Shown in pieces: positions 25,788 to 34,208 of a stretch of 64,000 bases of DNA. A program made the position numbers and the translations under genes. This DNA is from Shinella curvata (lineage in GTDB: Bacteria; Pseudomonadota; Alphaproteobacteria; Rhizobiales; Rhizobiaceae). The stretch covers positions 539,720 to 603,719 of the forward strand of contig NZ_JALJCJ010000003.1 in NCBI RefSeq assembly GCF_022899935.1, in the 5' to 3' direction. The notes under the pieces were generated by a model. It did no database searches, was not told the origin of the DNA, and was given only the letters and a program-made list of their open reading frames with translations. Positions within the stretch are counted from its first letter, which is position 1. Every line of letters begins with the position of its first letter.

Positions 25788-26750
25788 ATGAAGGCCAAGA
25801 TTTTTTCCGGTGTCATTCCCGCCCTGATGACGCCCTGCAAGGACGACCGCACCCCGGATTTCGACCAGCTGGTGCGCAAGGCCAAGGAACTCATCGCCAA
25901 GGGCATGTCCGCCGTCGTCTATTGCGGCTCGATGGGTGACTGGCCGCTCCTGACGGATGAACAGCGCATGGAAGGCGTCGAGCGCCTCGTCAAGGCCGGC
26001 ATCCCTGTTATCGTCGGCACCGGCGCGGTCAACACCGCCTCGGCCGTTGCCCACGCCGCGCATGCCCAGAAGGTTGGCGCACAGGGCCTCATGGTCATCC
26101 CGCGCGTGCTCTCCCGCGGTTCCGTCGTTGCCGCCCAGAAGAACCACTTCAAGGCGATCCTCTCGGCTGCTCCCGATCTGCCGGCAGTTATCTACAACAG
26201 CCCCTATTACGGCTTCGCCACCCGCGCCGATCTGTTCTTCGCGCTGCGCGAAGACCACAAGAACCTCGTCGGCTTCAAGGAATTCGGCGGCGCGGCCGAC
26301 ATGCGCTATGCGGCCGAAAACATCACCAGCCGCGACGATGACGTCTCGCTGATGATCGGCGTCGATACCTGCGTCTTCACCGGCTTCGTCGATGCCGGCG
26401 CCGTCGGCGCGATCACCGGCATCGGCTGCGTGCTGCCGAAGGAAGTGCTGCACATGTGTGCGCTCGCCCAGGCTGCCGCCAAGGGTGACCCGGACGCCCG
26501 CGCCCGCGCGCTGGAGCTGGAATCGGCGCTTGCCGTTCTCTCCTCCTTCGACGAAGGCCCGGACCTCGTTCTCTACTTCAAGCACATGATGGTTCTGAAG
26601 GGCGACAAGGAATACACGCTGCACTTCAACGAGACCGACGCGCTCTCCGACAGCCAGCGCGGCTATGTCGAAAGCCAGTTGAAGCTGTTCGACACCTGGT
26701 ACGCCGAATGGAGCAAGCTGCCCGGCGCCGTACAGACCTACAAGGTCTAA
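25788..26750 (+). CDS. DapA-family lyase, probable pyrroline-4-hydroxy-2-carboxylate deaminase
   Basis: A 320-residue member of the dihydrodipicolinate synthase/N-acetylneuraminate lyase family. The Schiff-base lysine K164 (VGFKEFGG) and the catalytic tyrosine Y136 (VIYNSPYYG) are present in a TIM-barrel context. In hydroxyproline pathways this family member removes water and ammonia from 1-pyrroline-4-hydroxy-2-carboxylate to give 2-oxoglutarate semialdehyde (called HypD or LhpC). The neighbouring semialdehyde dehydrogenase makes this the best reading; dihydrodipicolinate synthase for lysine synthesis is less likely. AAAGGAG precedes the ATG at 25788 and a strong terminator follows. Confidence 0.8.
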   Translation: MKAKIFSGVIPALMTPCKDDRTPDFDQLVRKAKELIAKGMSAVVYCGSMGDWPLLTDEQRMEGVERLVKAGIPVIVGTGAVNTASAVAHAAHAQKVGAQGLMVIPRVLSRGSVVAAQKNHFKAILSAAPDLPAVIYNSPYYGFATRADLFFALREDHKNLVGFKEFGGAADMRYAAENITSRDDDVSLMIGVDTCVFTGFVDAGAVGAITGIGCVLPKEVLHMCALAQAAAKGDPDARARALELESALAVLSSFDEGPDLVLYFKHMMVLKGDKEYTLHFNETDALSDSQRGYVESQLKLFDTWYAEWSKLPGAVQTYKV

Positions 26751-26773
26751 GCCTCTACGATCCTCCCAACGAG

Positions 26774-26799
26774 AAAGGCCCTCCGCAAGGAGGGCCTTT
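26774..26799 (+). terminator. rho-independent terminator of the DapA-like gene
   Basis: Eleven-base arms AAAGGCCCTCC (26774-26784) and GGAGGGCCTTT (26789-26799) around GCAA, continued by more T residues. Confidence 0.92.
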
Positions 26800-26922
26800 T
26801 TTGTTTTGCCGATTGGGTGGAGGGAAGAAGCTGTACACAAGCCGGTTTGTCCGGCCCAAGCCAGGCACAGCTCAATCCCGCTGACCCGACTTGTTTATAC
26901 GCTTGGCCCCACCCCTCTCCTC

Positions 26923-27009
26923 CGTCATCCTCGGGCTTGACCCGAGGACCCATACATCCGCACGACATCGCTTGTGGCGTGGATCCTCGGGTCAAGCCCG
27001 AGGATGACG
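26923..27009. repeat. long inverted repeat, rhizobial intergenic element
   Basis: Two perfect 26-base arms (26923-26948 and 26984-27009), each containing the hairpin-prone core TCGGGCTTGACCCGA, enclose 35 bases. The arms extend a few bases inward with one mismatch. The sequence CGTCATCCTCGGGCTTGACCC is a familiar dispersed intergenic element of alphaproteobacteria (from memory, not searched). It fills the gap between the convergent DapA-like and reductase genes. The rest of the 387-bp gap holds the terminator at 26774-26799 and the palindrome at 27098-27120, and no gene. Confidence 0.8.
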
Positions 27010-27097
27010 TGGGTGGGTGGGATGTCGTCCTGCCAGAGCATTTCAGGTGAACGGGAGTTCGCCGGAAATTGCTTGCACCACCTGCTTATCACGCACC

Positions 27098-27120
27098 TTA
27101 GCCGGCGATTCGCCGGCTAA
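27098..27120. other. 11-bp-arm palindrome before the reductase stop
   Basis: TTAGCCGGCGA (27098-27108) and TCGCCGGCTAA (27110-27120) flank one T. It lies 17 bp behind the stop of the minus-strand reductase gene and could end its transcript, but no T-run follows on that strand. Confidence 0.5.
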
Positions 27121-27137
27121 CGAATGCGTTGACGCGA

Positions 27138-28175
27138 TCAGGCGATGGCGTCCAGACCCTTATCCAACAGGCGGTCAAGCTGTTCGATCTCAGCGGCAGT
27201 GAGCGACACACCTTCGGCTTCCGATTTCTTGCGCGCCGCGAAGCGGCGCTGCGAGGGCAGGCGGGCGCCGGCGCCGACGATGGCTTCGAAGAGCACTTCC
27301 GCACGGGCGAAGGGATCGCCGGGGCGGCCCTTGGCGAAGGCTTCCGGGGACATGGCGATGATCAGTTCGCCGTGGAACGGCGCAAGCGTCGTGGTGCCGA
27401 GATAGTCGAGCACTTCCGGGCTCGTCAGGTCGCCGATCATGATGCCGGCGAGAAGCTCGATCATCGTGCCGATGGCCGAACCCTTGTGGCCGCCGAAGGG
27501 CAGCATGGCGCCGGCGAGTGCCGCTTCCGGGTCGGTCGTCGGGTTGCCATCGGCGTCGATCGCCCAGCCCTCGGGAAGCTGCTTGCCGGCGCGGCGGTGA
27601 AGCTCGATCTCGCCGCGGGCGGCGACCGAGGTGGCGAAATCGAAGACATAGGGCGACGTGTCCTTGCGCGGCCAGCCGAAGGCGAAGGGATTGGTGCCGA
27701 GCAGCGGCTTGTTGCCGCCCGTCGGCGCCACGGTCGCATAGCTCGGGCACATAACGAGACCGGCAAGCCCCTCATTCGTCACGGCCTCGACTTCCGGCCA
27801 GAGCGCGGAGAAATGGGTGCAGTCGTTGATGACGAGGGCGGCAATGCCAAGCTTGCGGGCGCGAGCGGCGAGCTCAGGCACGCCGAGCTCGAAGGCGGGG
27901 TTGGCGAAACCGCCGCCGGCGTTGACCTTGACGATGGCCGACCCCTCGTTGCGATCGAGCACCGGCACCGCATCCGGCTTCACCTTTCCGGCCTTGACGG
28001 TTCGCAAAGCGCCTTCGATGCGGTAGATGCCGTGCGACTTGCAGGCGTCACGTTCACCGGCGACGATGACGCGGGCAAGCGCTCCGGCCTGCACGGCATT
28101 CAGGCCAGCCTTGAGAAAGATCGCTTCGACGCGCGAAAACAGGGCGTCGATCGGCAGGATGGTGGTTTGCGTCAT
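27138..28175 (-). CDS. Ldh-family ketimine reductase (pyrroline/piperideine-2-carboxylate reductase-like)
   Basis: A 345-residue protein of the malate/L-lactate dehydrogenase 2 superfamily, a non-Rossmann NAD(P)H fold. Characteristic segments are the catalytic SHGIYRIEGALR (about 47-58), NDCTHFSALWPEVEA, LLGTNPFAFGWPRKD and MLPFGGHKGSAIGTMIELLAGIM. Members in hydroxyproline loci (LhpD/DpkA type) reduce 1-pyrroline-2-carboxylate to L-proline with NADPH. With an aconitase X nearby that produces this ketimine from cis-3-hydroxyproline, the assignment is well supported by context. It diverges from the semialdehyde dehydrogenase gene across 146 bp containing a TTGCATAC...GTATACAA operator. Confidence 0.8.
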   Translation of the reverse strand: MTQTTILPIDALFSRVEAIFLKAGLNAVQAGALARVIVAGERDACKSHGIYRIEGALRTVKAGKVKPDAVPVLDRNEGSAIVKVNAGGGFANPAFELGVPELAARARKLGIAALVINDCTHFSALWPEVEAVTNEGLAGLVMCPSYATVAPTGGNKPLLGTNPFAFGWPRKDTSPYVFDFATSVAARGEIELHRRAGKQLPEGWAIDADGNPTTDPEAALAGAMLPFGGHKGSAIGTMIELLAGIMIGDLTSPEVLDYLGTTTLAPFHGELIIAMSPEAFAKGRPGDPFARAEVLFEAIVGAGARLPSQRRFAARKKSEAEGVSLTAAEIEQLDRLLDKGLDAIA

Positions 28176-28226
28176 CGTTCATCTCTTCAGGCTGGTGCCG
28201 ACCCATGCAGGTTGGCGATTGAACAT

Positions 28227-28247
28227 TTGCATACATAGAGTATACAA
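28227..28247. promoter_or_regulatory. operator-like inverted repeat TTGCATAC-N5-GTATACAA
   Basis: TTGCATAC (28227-28234) and GTATACAA (28240-28247) are complementary at 7 of 8 positions around ATAGA. It sits midway in the divergent reductase/dehydrogenase promoter. Related sequences occur at 29902-29920 and 29924-29940 before the ABC importer. Confidence 0.6.
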
Positions 28248-28321
28248 GATTTTGACAAGTGCAATTCGCCCTCTCCTCTCCTATATCGGGCGAACCCCAT
28301 TCCGCAAGAAAGGTACGTCTC

Positions 28322-29839
28322 ATGGTTTTCACTCCCCACGGTAAACACCTCGTCGCAGGCGAATGGCTTGACGGCAAAGGCACGTTTACCTCCTCGCCCG
28401 CCCACGGCCCGGCGCATGACTTCGCCGTCGGCACGGTCGAGCTGGTGAACCGCGCCGCAGAAGCGGCGGAAGACGCCTTCCTCAGCTACGGCTATTCCTC
28501 GCGTGCCGACCGCGCCGCCTTCCTGCGCGCCATCGCCGACGAGATCGAAGCCCGTGCGGACGCCATTACCGAGATCGGCACGCAGGAAACCGGCCTGCCC
28601 GTCGCGCGCCTTCAGGGTGAGCGCGGCCGCACCACCGGGCAGCTCCGCCTCTTCGCCGATCACATCGAGAAGGGCGACTTCCTCGACCGCCGCTTCGATG
28701 CGGCCCTGCCTGACCGCCAGCCGGCACCGCGCCCGGAAATCCGCCTGATCCAGCGGCCGATCGGCCCAGTCGCCGTGTTCGGCGCCTCCAACTTCCCGCT
28801 CGCCTTCTCCACGGCCGGCGGTGACACGGCAGCGGCCCTTGCCGCCGGTTGCCCCGTCGTCGTCAAGGGCCATTCGGCCCATCCGGGCACCGGCGAGATC
28901 ATCGCCGAAGCCGTTCTCGCCGCCGTCAAGAAGACCGGCGTGCATCCGGGCGTCTTCTCGCTCATCCAGGGCGGCAACCGCCAGGTCGGCGAGGCCGTCG
29001 TGCAGCATCCGCTGATCAAGGCCGTCGGCTTCACCGGCTCGCTCGCCGGCGGCCGCGCGCTGTTCAACCTGTGCGCCGCCCGTCCGGAGCCGATCCCGTT
29101 CTTCGGCGAACTCGGCTCGGTCAACCCGATGTTCGTTCTGCCGGAAGCCGTGAAGGCCCGCGCGGAAAGCCTCGGCCAGGGCTGGGCCGGCTCGCTCACC
29201 ATGGGCGCCGGCCAGTTCTGCACCAACCCGGGCATCGCGATCGTCCAGGACGGCGCGGACGCCGACCGCTTCACGGCGGCTGCCGTCGAGGCGCTTGCCA
29301 AGGTCGCCCCGCAGACCATGCTGACCGACGGCATCGCCAAGGCCTATCAGGATGGCCAGGCGCGCTTTGAGGGCCGCAACACGGTCAAGCCGTTGCTGAC
29401 GACCGAATCCACCGGCCGCAACGCCCTGCCAAACCTCTTCGAGATCTCCGGCGACCAGTTCCTCGCCGACCACGCGCTGTCTGAGGAGGTCTTCGGCCCG
29501 CTCGGCCTCGTCGTGCGCGTCTCCTCGGTCGACGAGATGGTAAAGCTTGCCCGCAATTTCGAGGGCCAACTGACGGCGACCATCCACATGGACGCCGGCG
29601 ACCTCGACGATGCCAAGCGCCTGCGTCCGTTCCTGGAACGCAAGGCCGGCCGCGTGCTCGTCAACGGTTTCCCGACCGGTGTGGAAGTGGTGGATTCCAT
29701 GGTGCATGGCGGCCCCTACCCGGCCTCGACGAATTTCGGCGCGACGAGCGTCGGCACGATGTCGATCCGCCGCTTCCTGCGCCCGGTCTCCTACCAGAAC
29801 TTCCCGGAAGGCCTGCTGCCCGAGGATTTCCTCAACTGA
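28322..29839 (+). CDS. 2-oxoglutarate semialdehyde dehydrogenase (aldehyde dehydrogenase family)
   Basis: A 505-residue NAD(P)-dependent aldehyde dehydrogenase. The oxyanion asparagine N157 (ASNFPLAFS), general base E263 (FGELGSVNP) and nucleophile C300 (GAGQFCTNPG) are all present. Sequence style (FTGSLAGGRALFNLCAARPEPIPFFGELGS) is that of the ketoglutarate-semialdehyde dehydrogenase group used in hydroxyproline and pentose/aldarate pathways. It would convert the product of the DapA-like deaminase to 2-oxoglutarate. The ATG at 28322 follows AAAGG; an in-frame extension to 28259 covers promoter sequence. A terminator follows. Confidence 0.88.
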   Translation: MVFTPHGKHLVAGEWLDGKGTFTSSPAHGPAHDFAVGTVELVNRAAEAAEDAFLSYGYSSRADRAAFLRAIADEIEARADAITEIGTQETGLPVARLQGERGRTTGQLRLFADHIEKGDFLDRRFDAALPDRQPAPRPEIRLIQRPIGPVAVFGASNFPLAFSTAGGDTAAALAAGCPVVVKGHSAHPGTGEIIAEAVLAAVKKTGVHPGVFSLIQGGNRQVGEAVVQHPLIKAVGFTGSLAGGRALFNLCAARPEPIPFFGELGSVNPMFVLPEAVKARAESLGQGWAGSLTMGAGQFCTNPGIAIVQDGADADRFTAAAVEALAKVAPQTMLTDGIAKAYQDGQARFEGRNTVKPLLTTESTGRNALPNLFEISGDQFLADHALSEEVFGPLGLVVRVSSVDEMVKLARNFEGQLTATIHMDAGDLDDAKRLRPFLERKAGRVLVNGFPTGVEVVDSMVHGGPYPASTNFGATSVGTMSIRRFLRPVSYQNFPEGLLPEDFLN

Positions 29840-29864
29840 TTCAAGCCTGAAGCATAGGTGCAAG

Positions 29865-29903
29865 GGCCGGGTCTTCTGAAAGGAAGGCTCGGCCATTTTT
29901 TTT
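29865..29903 (+). terminator. terminator after the semialdehyde dehydrogenase gene
   Basis: GGCCGGGTCTTC (29865-29876) pairs imperfectly (with G-U pairs) with GGAAGGCTCGGCC (29882-29894) and is followed by A and eight T residues. Confidence 0.75.
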
Positions 29904-29940
29904 GCATACGAGCTATATACTTTTTGCATATTATTTGTAT
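29902..29940. promoter_or_regulatory. tandem TTGCATAY elements before the ABC importer
   Basis: TTGCATAC-N5-ATATAC (29902-29920) and TTGCATAT-N5-GTAT (29924-29940) stand in tandem in an AT-rich patch directly behind the preceding terminator. They resemble the inverted repeat at 28227-28247, so one GntR protein may control both promoters. Confidence 0.5.
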
Positions 29941-30016
29941 TTTAGAGGAGATTTACATCACGGCGCAGGACGAGCCTCGCCAAGTGAATCGTCCAGACCA
30001 ATCCAGGGAGAGAGTT

Positions 30017-30826
30017 ATGAAGAAGACCTCGGTCCTCGCCTTCGGCCTCGTGGCCGCCACCGCCCTCACCAGCCCGGCCAAGGCCGACAAGCTGGACGAC
30101 ATCATTTCTTCCGGCACGCTGCGCTGCGCCGTCGTTCTCGACTTCCCGCCGATGGGCTCGCGCGACGAAGCCAACAACCCGATCGGCTTCGACGTTGATT
30201 ACTGCAACGATCTGGCCAAGGCGCTCGGCGTCACCGCCGAAATCGTCGAGACGCCCTTCCCGGAACGTATCCCGGCTCTGATGTCCGGCCGCGTCGATGT
30301 CGGCGTAGCCTCGACCTCCGACACGCTGGAACGCGCCAAGACCGTCGGCATGACGATCCCCTACTTCGCCTTCCAGATGGCCGTCACGGCTAATGACAAG
30401 TCGGGCGTCAAGTCCTTCGAAGACATGAAGGGCAAGGTTGTCGGCGCCACCGCCGGCACGTTCGAAGCCATCGCGCTCGAAAAGTCGGTCAAGGAATGGG
30501 GTGCCGGCGAATTCCGTCCGTACCAGACCCAGGCTGACGTCTTCCTCGCGCTGAGCCAGGGCCAGATCGACGCCACGGTATCGACCTCGACGGTCGCCCA
30601 GTCCAACGTCAAGGGTGGCAAGTTCGCCGGCATCTCCGTCGTCGGCAACGCGCCCTACGACATCGACTATGTCGCGCTGTTCACCAACCGCGAAGAATAC
30701 GGCCTGATCAACTACCTGAACCTGTTCATCAATCAGCAGGTTCGCACCGGCCGTTACAACGAACTCTACGAAAAGTGGGTCGGCGGCGAAGTTCCGTCGC
30801 TTTCGGTCAACGGCGTTTATCGCTAA
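30017..30826 (+). CDS. amino-acid ABC transporter periplasmic binding protein
   Basis: A 269-residue family 3 solute-binding protein. Residues 1-24 are a signal peptide ending SPAKADK. The mature protein has the expected blocks GTLRCAVVLDFPPMGSRDEANNPIGFDVDYCNDLAKALG and the ligand-arginine region GRVDVGVASTSDTLERAKTV. By context it should capture hydroxyproline or a related cyclic amino acid. GGGAG lies 8 bp before the ATG at 30017; an in-frame extension upstream lacks a signal peptide at its start. It is the first gene of a binding protein, permease, permease, ATPase, flavoprotein, aconitase X operon. Confidence 0.9.
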   Translation: MKKTSVLAFGLVAATALTSPAKADKLDDIISSGTLRCAVVLDFPPMGSRDEANNPIGFDVDYCNDLAKALGVTAEIVETPFPERIPALMSGRVDVGVASTSDTLERAKTVGMTIPYFAFQMAVTANDKSGVKSFEDMKGKVVGATAGTFEAIALEKSVKEWGAGEFRPYQTQADVFLALSQGQIDATVSTSTVAQSNVKGGKFAGISVVGNAPYDIDYVALFTNREEYGLINYLNLFINQQVRTGRYNELYEKWVGGEVPSLSVNGVYR

Positions 30827-30841
30827 TCTGCCGTTTAAGAA

Positions 30842-30870
30842 GGCGGCGCGGAAGCCTCTTCCGCGCCGCC
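30842..30870 (+). other. intercistronic hairpin after the binding-protein gene
   Basis: Thirteen-base perfect arms (GGCGGCGCGGAAG 30842-30854, CTTCCGCGCCGCC 30858-30870) around CCT, without a following T-run. It probably protects the upstream message or lowers permease expression, as behind frcB. Confidence 0.65.
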
Positions 30871-30896
30871 GATCGTTTCCGAAGGGTGAGACGGCA

Positions 30897-31562
30897 ATGT
30901 TCAGTTACAATTTCCATTGGAATCAGGCGTTCAAGGCCCTGCCGCAGATGCTGGACGGTGCTTTGGTCACGCTCCAGATCGCCCTGCTCTCCATGGCCAT
31001 CGGCCTTGTCGTCGCGCTCGCGCTGACGCTCTTCCGGCTTTCCGGCAACCGCATCCTGAATGGCTTCGCCACCGTCTGGGTCGAGATCGCGCGCAACACG
31101 CCGGCGCTGTTCCAGATCTACATGGCGCATTTCGGCCTCGGCAGCTTCGGCATCCACCTCAGCCCCTATACGGCACTGCTCGTCGGTATCGCCTTCAACA
31201 ATGCCGGTTATCTCGCGGAAAACTTCCGCGGTGCGCTGAAGGCAATCCCGGAGACGCAGACCCGCGCCGGCCGCTCGCTCGGCATGACGCCGCTGCAGGC
31301 CTTCCGCTACATCGTCATGCCGCAGATGCTGCGCATCGCCTTCCTGCCGGCCACCAACCAGATGGTCTGGGCGATCCTGATGACCTCGCTCGGCGTCACC
31401 GTCGGCATGAACACCGACCTCGCCGGCGTCACCCAGGCACTGAATGCAGTGTCCTTCCGGACCTTCGAGTTCTTCGCGCTCGCCGCCGTCATCTATTACG
31501 TGATCGCCAAGGCCGTGACGCTCGCCGCACGCCTCGCCGCTACGCGCATGTTCCGTTACTGA
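30897..31562 (+). CDS. amino-acid ABC transporter permease 1
   Basis: A 221-residue permease of the HisM/GlnP family with about five hydrophobic helices (VTLQIALLSMAIGLVVALALTLF near the N-terminus). The EAA-type coupling loop is ENFRGALKAIPETQTRAGRSLGMTPLQAFRYIVMPQ at about residues 100-140. It pairs with the permease encoded 12 bp downstream to form the membrane channel of the importer. No unusual feature. Confidence 0.9.
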   Translation: MFSYNFHWNQAFKALPQMLDGALVTLQIALLSMAIGLVVALALTLFRLSGNRILNGFATVWVEIARNTPALFQIYMAHFGLGSFGIHLSPYTALLVGIAFNNAGYLAENFRGALKAIPETQTRAGRSLGMTPLQAFRYIVMPQMLRIAFLPATNQMVWAILMTSLGVTVGMNTDLAGVTQALNAVSFRTFEFFALAAVIYYVIAKAVTLAARLAATRMFRY

Positions 31563-31574
31563 GAGAGGTAAACC

Positions 31575-32225
31575 ATGTTCGATACCGCTCTCACACTTGC
31601 CGATCTCGGCTTCCTGGCGCAAGGCGCCGTCATGACGCTGGCGGTCACGGCCGTCTCCGTGCTGGCCGGCACCATTCTCGGCGTCGTCTTCGGCGTGCTG
31701 CGCAATCAGCTCGGCACCTACTGGTCGTTGCCGATCACATTCCTGCTCGACATCTTCCGCTCCGTGCCGCTGCTCATCCAGCTCGTGCTCGGCAATGCGT
31801 TGCAGTCGATCCTGAAGCTCGGCTGGGCGCCGTTCACCACCTCCTGCGTGGTGCTGTCGCTCTATACGGCCGCCTATTGCACCGAGATCGTGCGCGGCGG
31901 CATCTCCGCCGTGCCGACCACGACGCGCCGCGCAGCCCGCTCGCTCGGCATGACCTGGTGGCAGGACATGCGCTACATCGTGGCGCCGCTTGCCACCCGC
32001 GTCTCGCTGCCGGCCTGGATCGGGCTTACGCTCGGCGTCATGAAGGATTCGGCGCTCGTGCTCTGGCTCGGCCTCATCGAGCTTTTGCGCGCCTCGCAGA
32101 TCCTCGTCACGCGCCTGCAGGAACCGCTGTTCATCCTGCTGATCTGCGGCGCCATCTACTTCATCATCAGCTTCCCCATAGCCCGGCTTGGCGGCTATCT
32201 CGAAAAACGGTGGTCCAATGATTGA
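31575..32225 (+). CDS. amino-acid ABC transporter permease 2
   Basis: A 216-residue permease of the same family as its neighbour. The helix MTLAVTAVSVLAGTILGVVFGVL lies near the N-terminus and the coupling loop EIVRGGISAVPTTTRRAARSLGMTWWQDMRYI at about 95-130. It forms the heterodimeric channel with the upstream permease. Its last 8 bases overlap the ATPase gene, indicating translational coupling. Confidence 0.9.
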   Translation: MFDTALTLADLGFLAQGAVMTLAVTAVSVLAGTILGVVFGVLRNQLGTYWSLPITFLLDIFRSVPLLIQLVLGNALQSILKLGWAPFTTSCVVLSLYTAAYCTEIVRGGISAVPTTTRRAARSLGMTWWQDMRYIVAPLATRVSLPAWIGLTLGVMKDSALVLWLGLIELLRASQILVTRLQEPLFILLICGAIYFIISFPIARLGGYLEKRWSND

Positions 32226-32940
32226 GATCGAAAACGTCCGCAAGTCCTTCGGCCAGCTCGAAGTTCTCAAGGGGATCAACCTCACCGTCCAGAAGGGCGA
32301 AGTGCTGACCATCATCGGCGGCTCGGGCTCGGGCAAGTCGACGCTGCTCACCTGCATCAACGGTCTGGAGGATATCGATTCCGGCCGTATCGTCGTCGAT
32401 GGCACCGACGTCCATGCCAAGGGCACGGACCTCAACAAGCTGCGCCGCAAGCTCGGCATCGTGTTCCAGCAGTTCAACGCCTTCCCGCACCTGACCGTGC
32501 TGGAAAACGTCATGCTGGCGCCGGTCAAGGTGCTCGGCCAGTCGAAGGCGGAAGCCGAGGCCATGGCCGTCAAGCAGCTGACCCATGTCGGCCTCGGCGA
32601 CAAGCTGAAGGTCTATCCGAGCCGCATGTCGGGCGGCCAGCAGCAGCGCATGGCGATTGCCCGCGCGCTTGCCATGTCGCCGGCCTATATGCTGTTCGAC
32701 GAAGTGACCTCGGCGCTTGACCCGCAGCTCGTCGGCGAAGTGCTCGACACGCTGCGCATGCTGGCATCCGAAGGCATGACGATGATCTGCGTCACGCATG
32801 AAATGAAGTTCGCCCGCGAAGTCTCCGACCGCGTCGCCTTCTTCCACAAGGGCGTCATGGCCGAGATCGCGCCGCCGGAAGAGCTGTTCGGCGCGCCGAA
32901 GGATCCGGAACTGAAGACCTTCCTCGCCGCAACGCATTGA
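32218..32940 (+). CDS. amino-acid ABC transporter ATPase
   Basis: A 240-residue ATPase of the polar amino-acid group with Walker A GGSGSGKSTLL (about 34-44), Q-loop IVFQQFNAFPHLTVLENV, signature MSGGQQQRMAIARAL, and a Walker B MLFDEVTSALDPQLVGEV in which Val replaces the more usual Pro after Glu. It energises the importer. The ATG at 32218 lies inside the end of the permease gene. The flavoprotein gene follows after 7 bp. Confidence 0.92.
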   Translation: MIEIENVRKSFGQLEVLKGINLTVQKGEVLTIIGGSGSGKSTLLTCINGLEDIDSGRIVVDGTDVHAKGTDLNKLRRKLGIVFQQFNAFPHLTVLENVMLAPVKVLGQSKAEAEAMAVKQLTHVGLGDKLKVYPSRMSGGQQQRMAIARALAMSPAYMLFDEVTSALDPQLVGEVLDTLRMLASEGMTMICVTHEMKFAREVSDRVAFFHKGVMAEIAPPEELFGAPKDPELKTFLAATH

Positions 32941-32947
32941 GACCGTG

Positions 32948-34198
32948 ATGAACACTGAAATTGAGCCCGGCGTCGTCGTCATCGGCGCCGGCGTCGTCGG
33001 CCTGTCTGCAGCGATCGCCGCCCAGGCGCGCGGCCTCACCGTTACCGTTCTGGAACGCGACGCTCCGGCGGCCGGCGCCTCTGCCGGCAATGCCGGCGCC
33101 TTCGCCTTTACCGACATCCTGCCGCTCGCTTCGCCCGGCATTCTGAAAAAGGCGCCGAAATGGCTGCTCGACCCCCTCGGCCCGCTCAGCGTGCCGCCGT
33201 CCTATGCCCTGCAGATCGCGCCCTGGATGTTTCGCTTCTGGCGCGCCTGTTCGGCCAGCCGTGTCGCCCATTCCACGGCGGCACAGACCGCGCTGATGGA
33301 TCTTTCCAAGGCCGAGCTGGAGCCTTTCCTCGCCCAGACCGGCACCGCCGACATGCTGCGCAAGGAAGGCAATCTGCAGGTCTATGAGAGCCAGGCCGAA
33401 CTCAACGCCTCGCTGCCCGGCTGGAAGGCCCGCGAACAGCACGGCGTCGAGTTCCATCATCTCGATGCCAATGCCATGGCGGCGATCCAGCCCGGTCTTG
33501 CGCCGCGCTTCACGCACGGCACCTTCACGCCCGGCTGGTATTCCATTGCCGATCCGAAGTTTTACACGCTGGCCCTCGCCGACCATTTTCGCGCCCAGGG
33601 CGGTACGATCGAGCGGGCCGACATCTCCGGCCTGCATCCGATCGAGGGCGGCGTCGAGATCCGCACAGCCGACGGACGCACTTTGCGGGCGCAAAAAATC
33701 GTGCTGGCGGCCGGTGCCTTCTCGCATCAGGTCGCCCGCTCGCTGGGTGAAACCATCCCGCTCGAAACCGAGCGTGGCTATAACACGACATTGCCCATCG
33801 ACGCCTTCGACCTGCGCACGCAGGTGACCTTCGGCGGCCATGGCTTCGTCGTGACCCGGCTTTCGACCGGCATCCGCGTTGGCGGCGCGGTGGAGCTTGG
33901 CGGACTGAAGCTACCGCCGAACTTCCGCCGGTCGGAAGCCATGCTGGAAAAGGCCCGCACCTTCCTGCCCGGCCTGAAGTCCCAGGGCGGCGAACAGTGG
34001 ATGGGTTTCCGCCCGTCGCTGCCCGACAGCCTGCCGGCGATCGGCCGCGCCCGCGCCACGCCGCGCGTCGTCTATGCCTTCGGTCACGGCCATCTCGGCC
34101 TCACCCAGTCCGCCGGCACCGCCCGTCTCGTCGCCGATCTCCTGACGGACCGGCCGACCTCAATCAACATCGCGGCCTTCTCGCCGCAACGTTTCTAG
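32948..34198 (+). CDS. FAD-dependent D-amino-acid dehydrogenase-like protein (probable D-hydroxyproline dehydrogenase)
   Basis: A 416-residue DAO/DadA-family flavoprotein. The dinucleotide-binding motif [17 protein letters not shown] starts at about residue 9; a late FAD/substrate segment reads [16 protein letters not shown] and [24 protein letters not shown]. In hydroxyproline loci such enzymes oxidise cis-4-hydroxy-D-proline to 1-pyrroline-4-hydroxy-2-carboxylate at the membrane or in the cytosol. It is cotranscribed with the importer and aconitase X. The ATG at 32948 is preferred to the GTG one codon earlier. D-proline or other D-amino acids remain possible substrates. Confidence 0.82.
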   Translation: MNTEIEPGVVVIGAGVVGLSAAIAAQARGLTVTVLERDAPAAGASAGNAGAFAFTDILPLASPGILKKAPKWLLDPLGPLSVPPSYALQIAPWMFRFWRACSASRVAHSTAAQTALMDLSKAELEPFLAQTGTADMLRKEGNLQVYESQAELNASLPGWKAREQHGVEFHHLDANAMAAIQPGLAPRFTHGTFTPGWYSIADPKFYTLALADHFRAQGGTIERADISGLHPIEGGVEIRTADGRTLRAQKIVLAAGAFSHQVARSLGETIPLETERGYNTTLPIDAFDLRTQVTFGGHGFVVTRLSTGIRVGGAVELGGLKLPPNFRRSEAMLEKARTFLPGLKSQGGEQWMGFRPSLPDSLPAIGRARATPRVVYAFGHGHLGLTQSAGTARLVADLLTDRPTSINIAAFSPQRF

Positions 34199-34208
34199 GA
34201 GCCATCCC

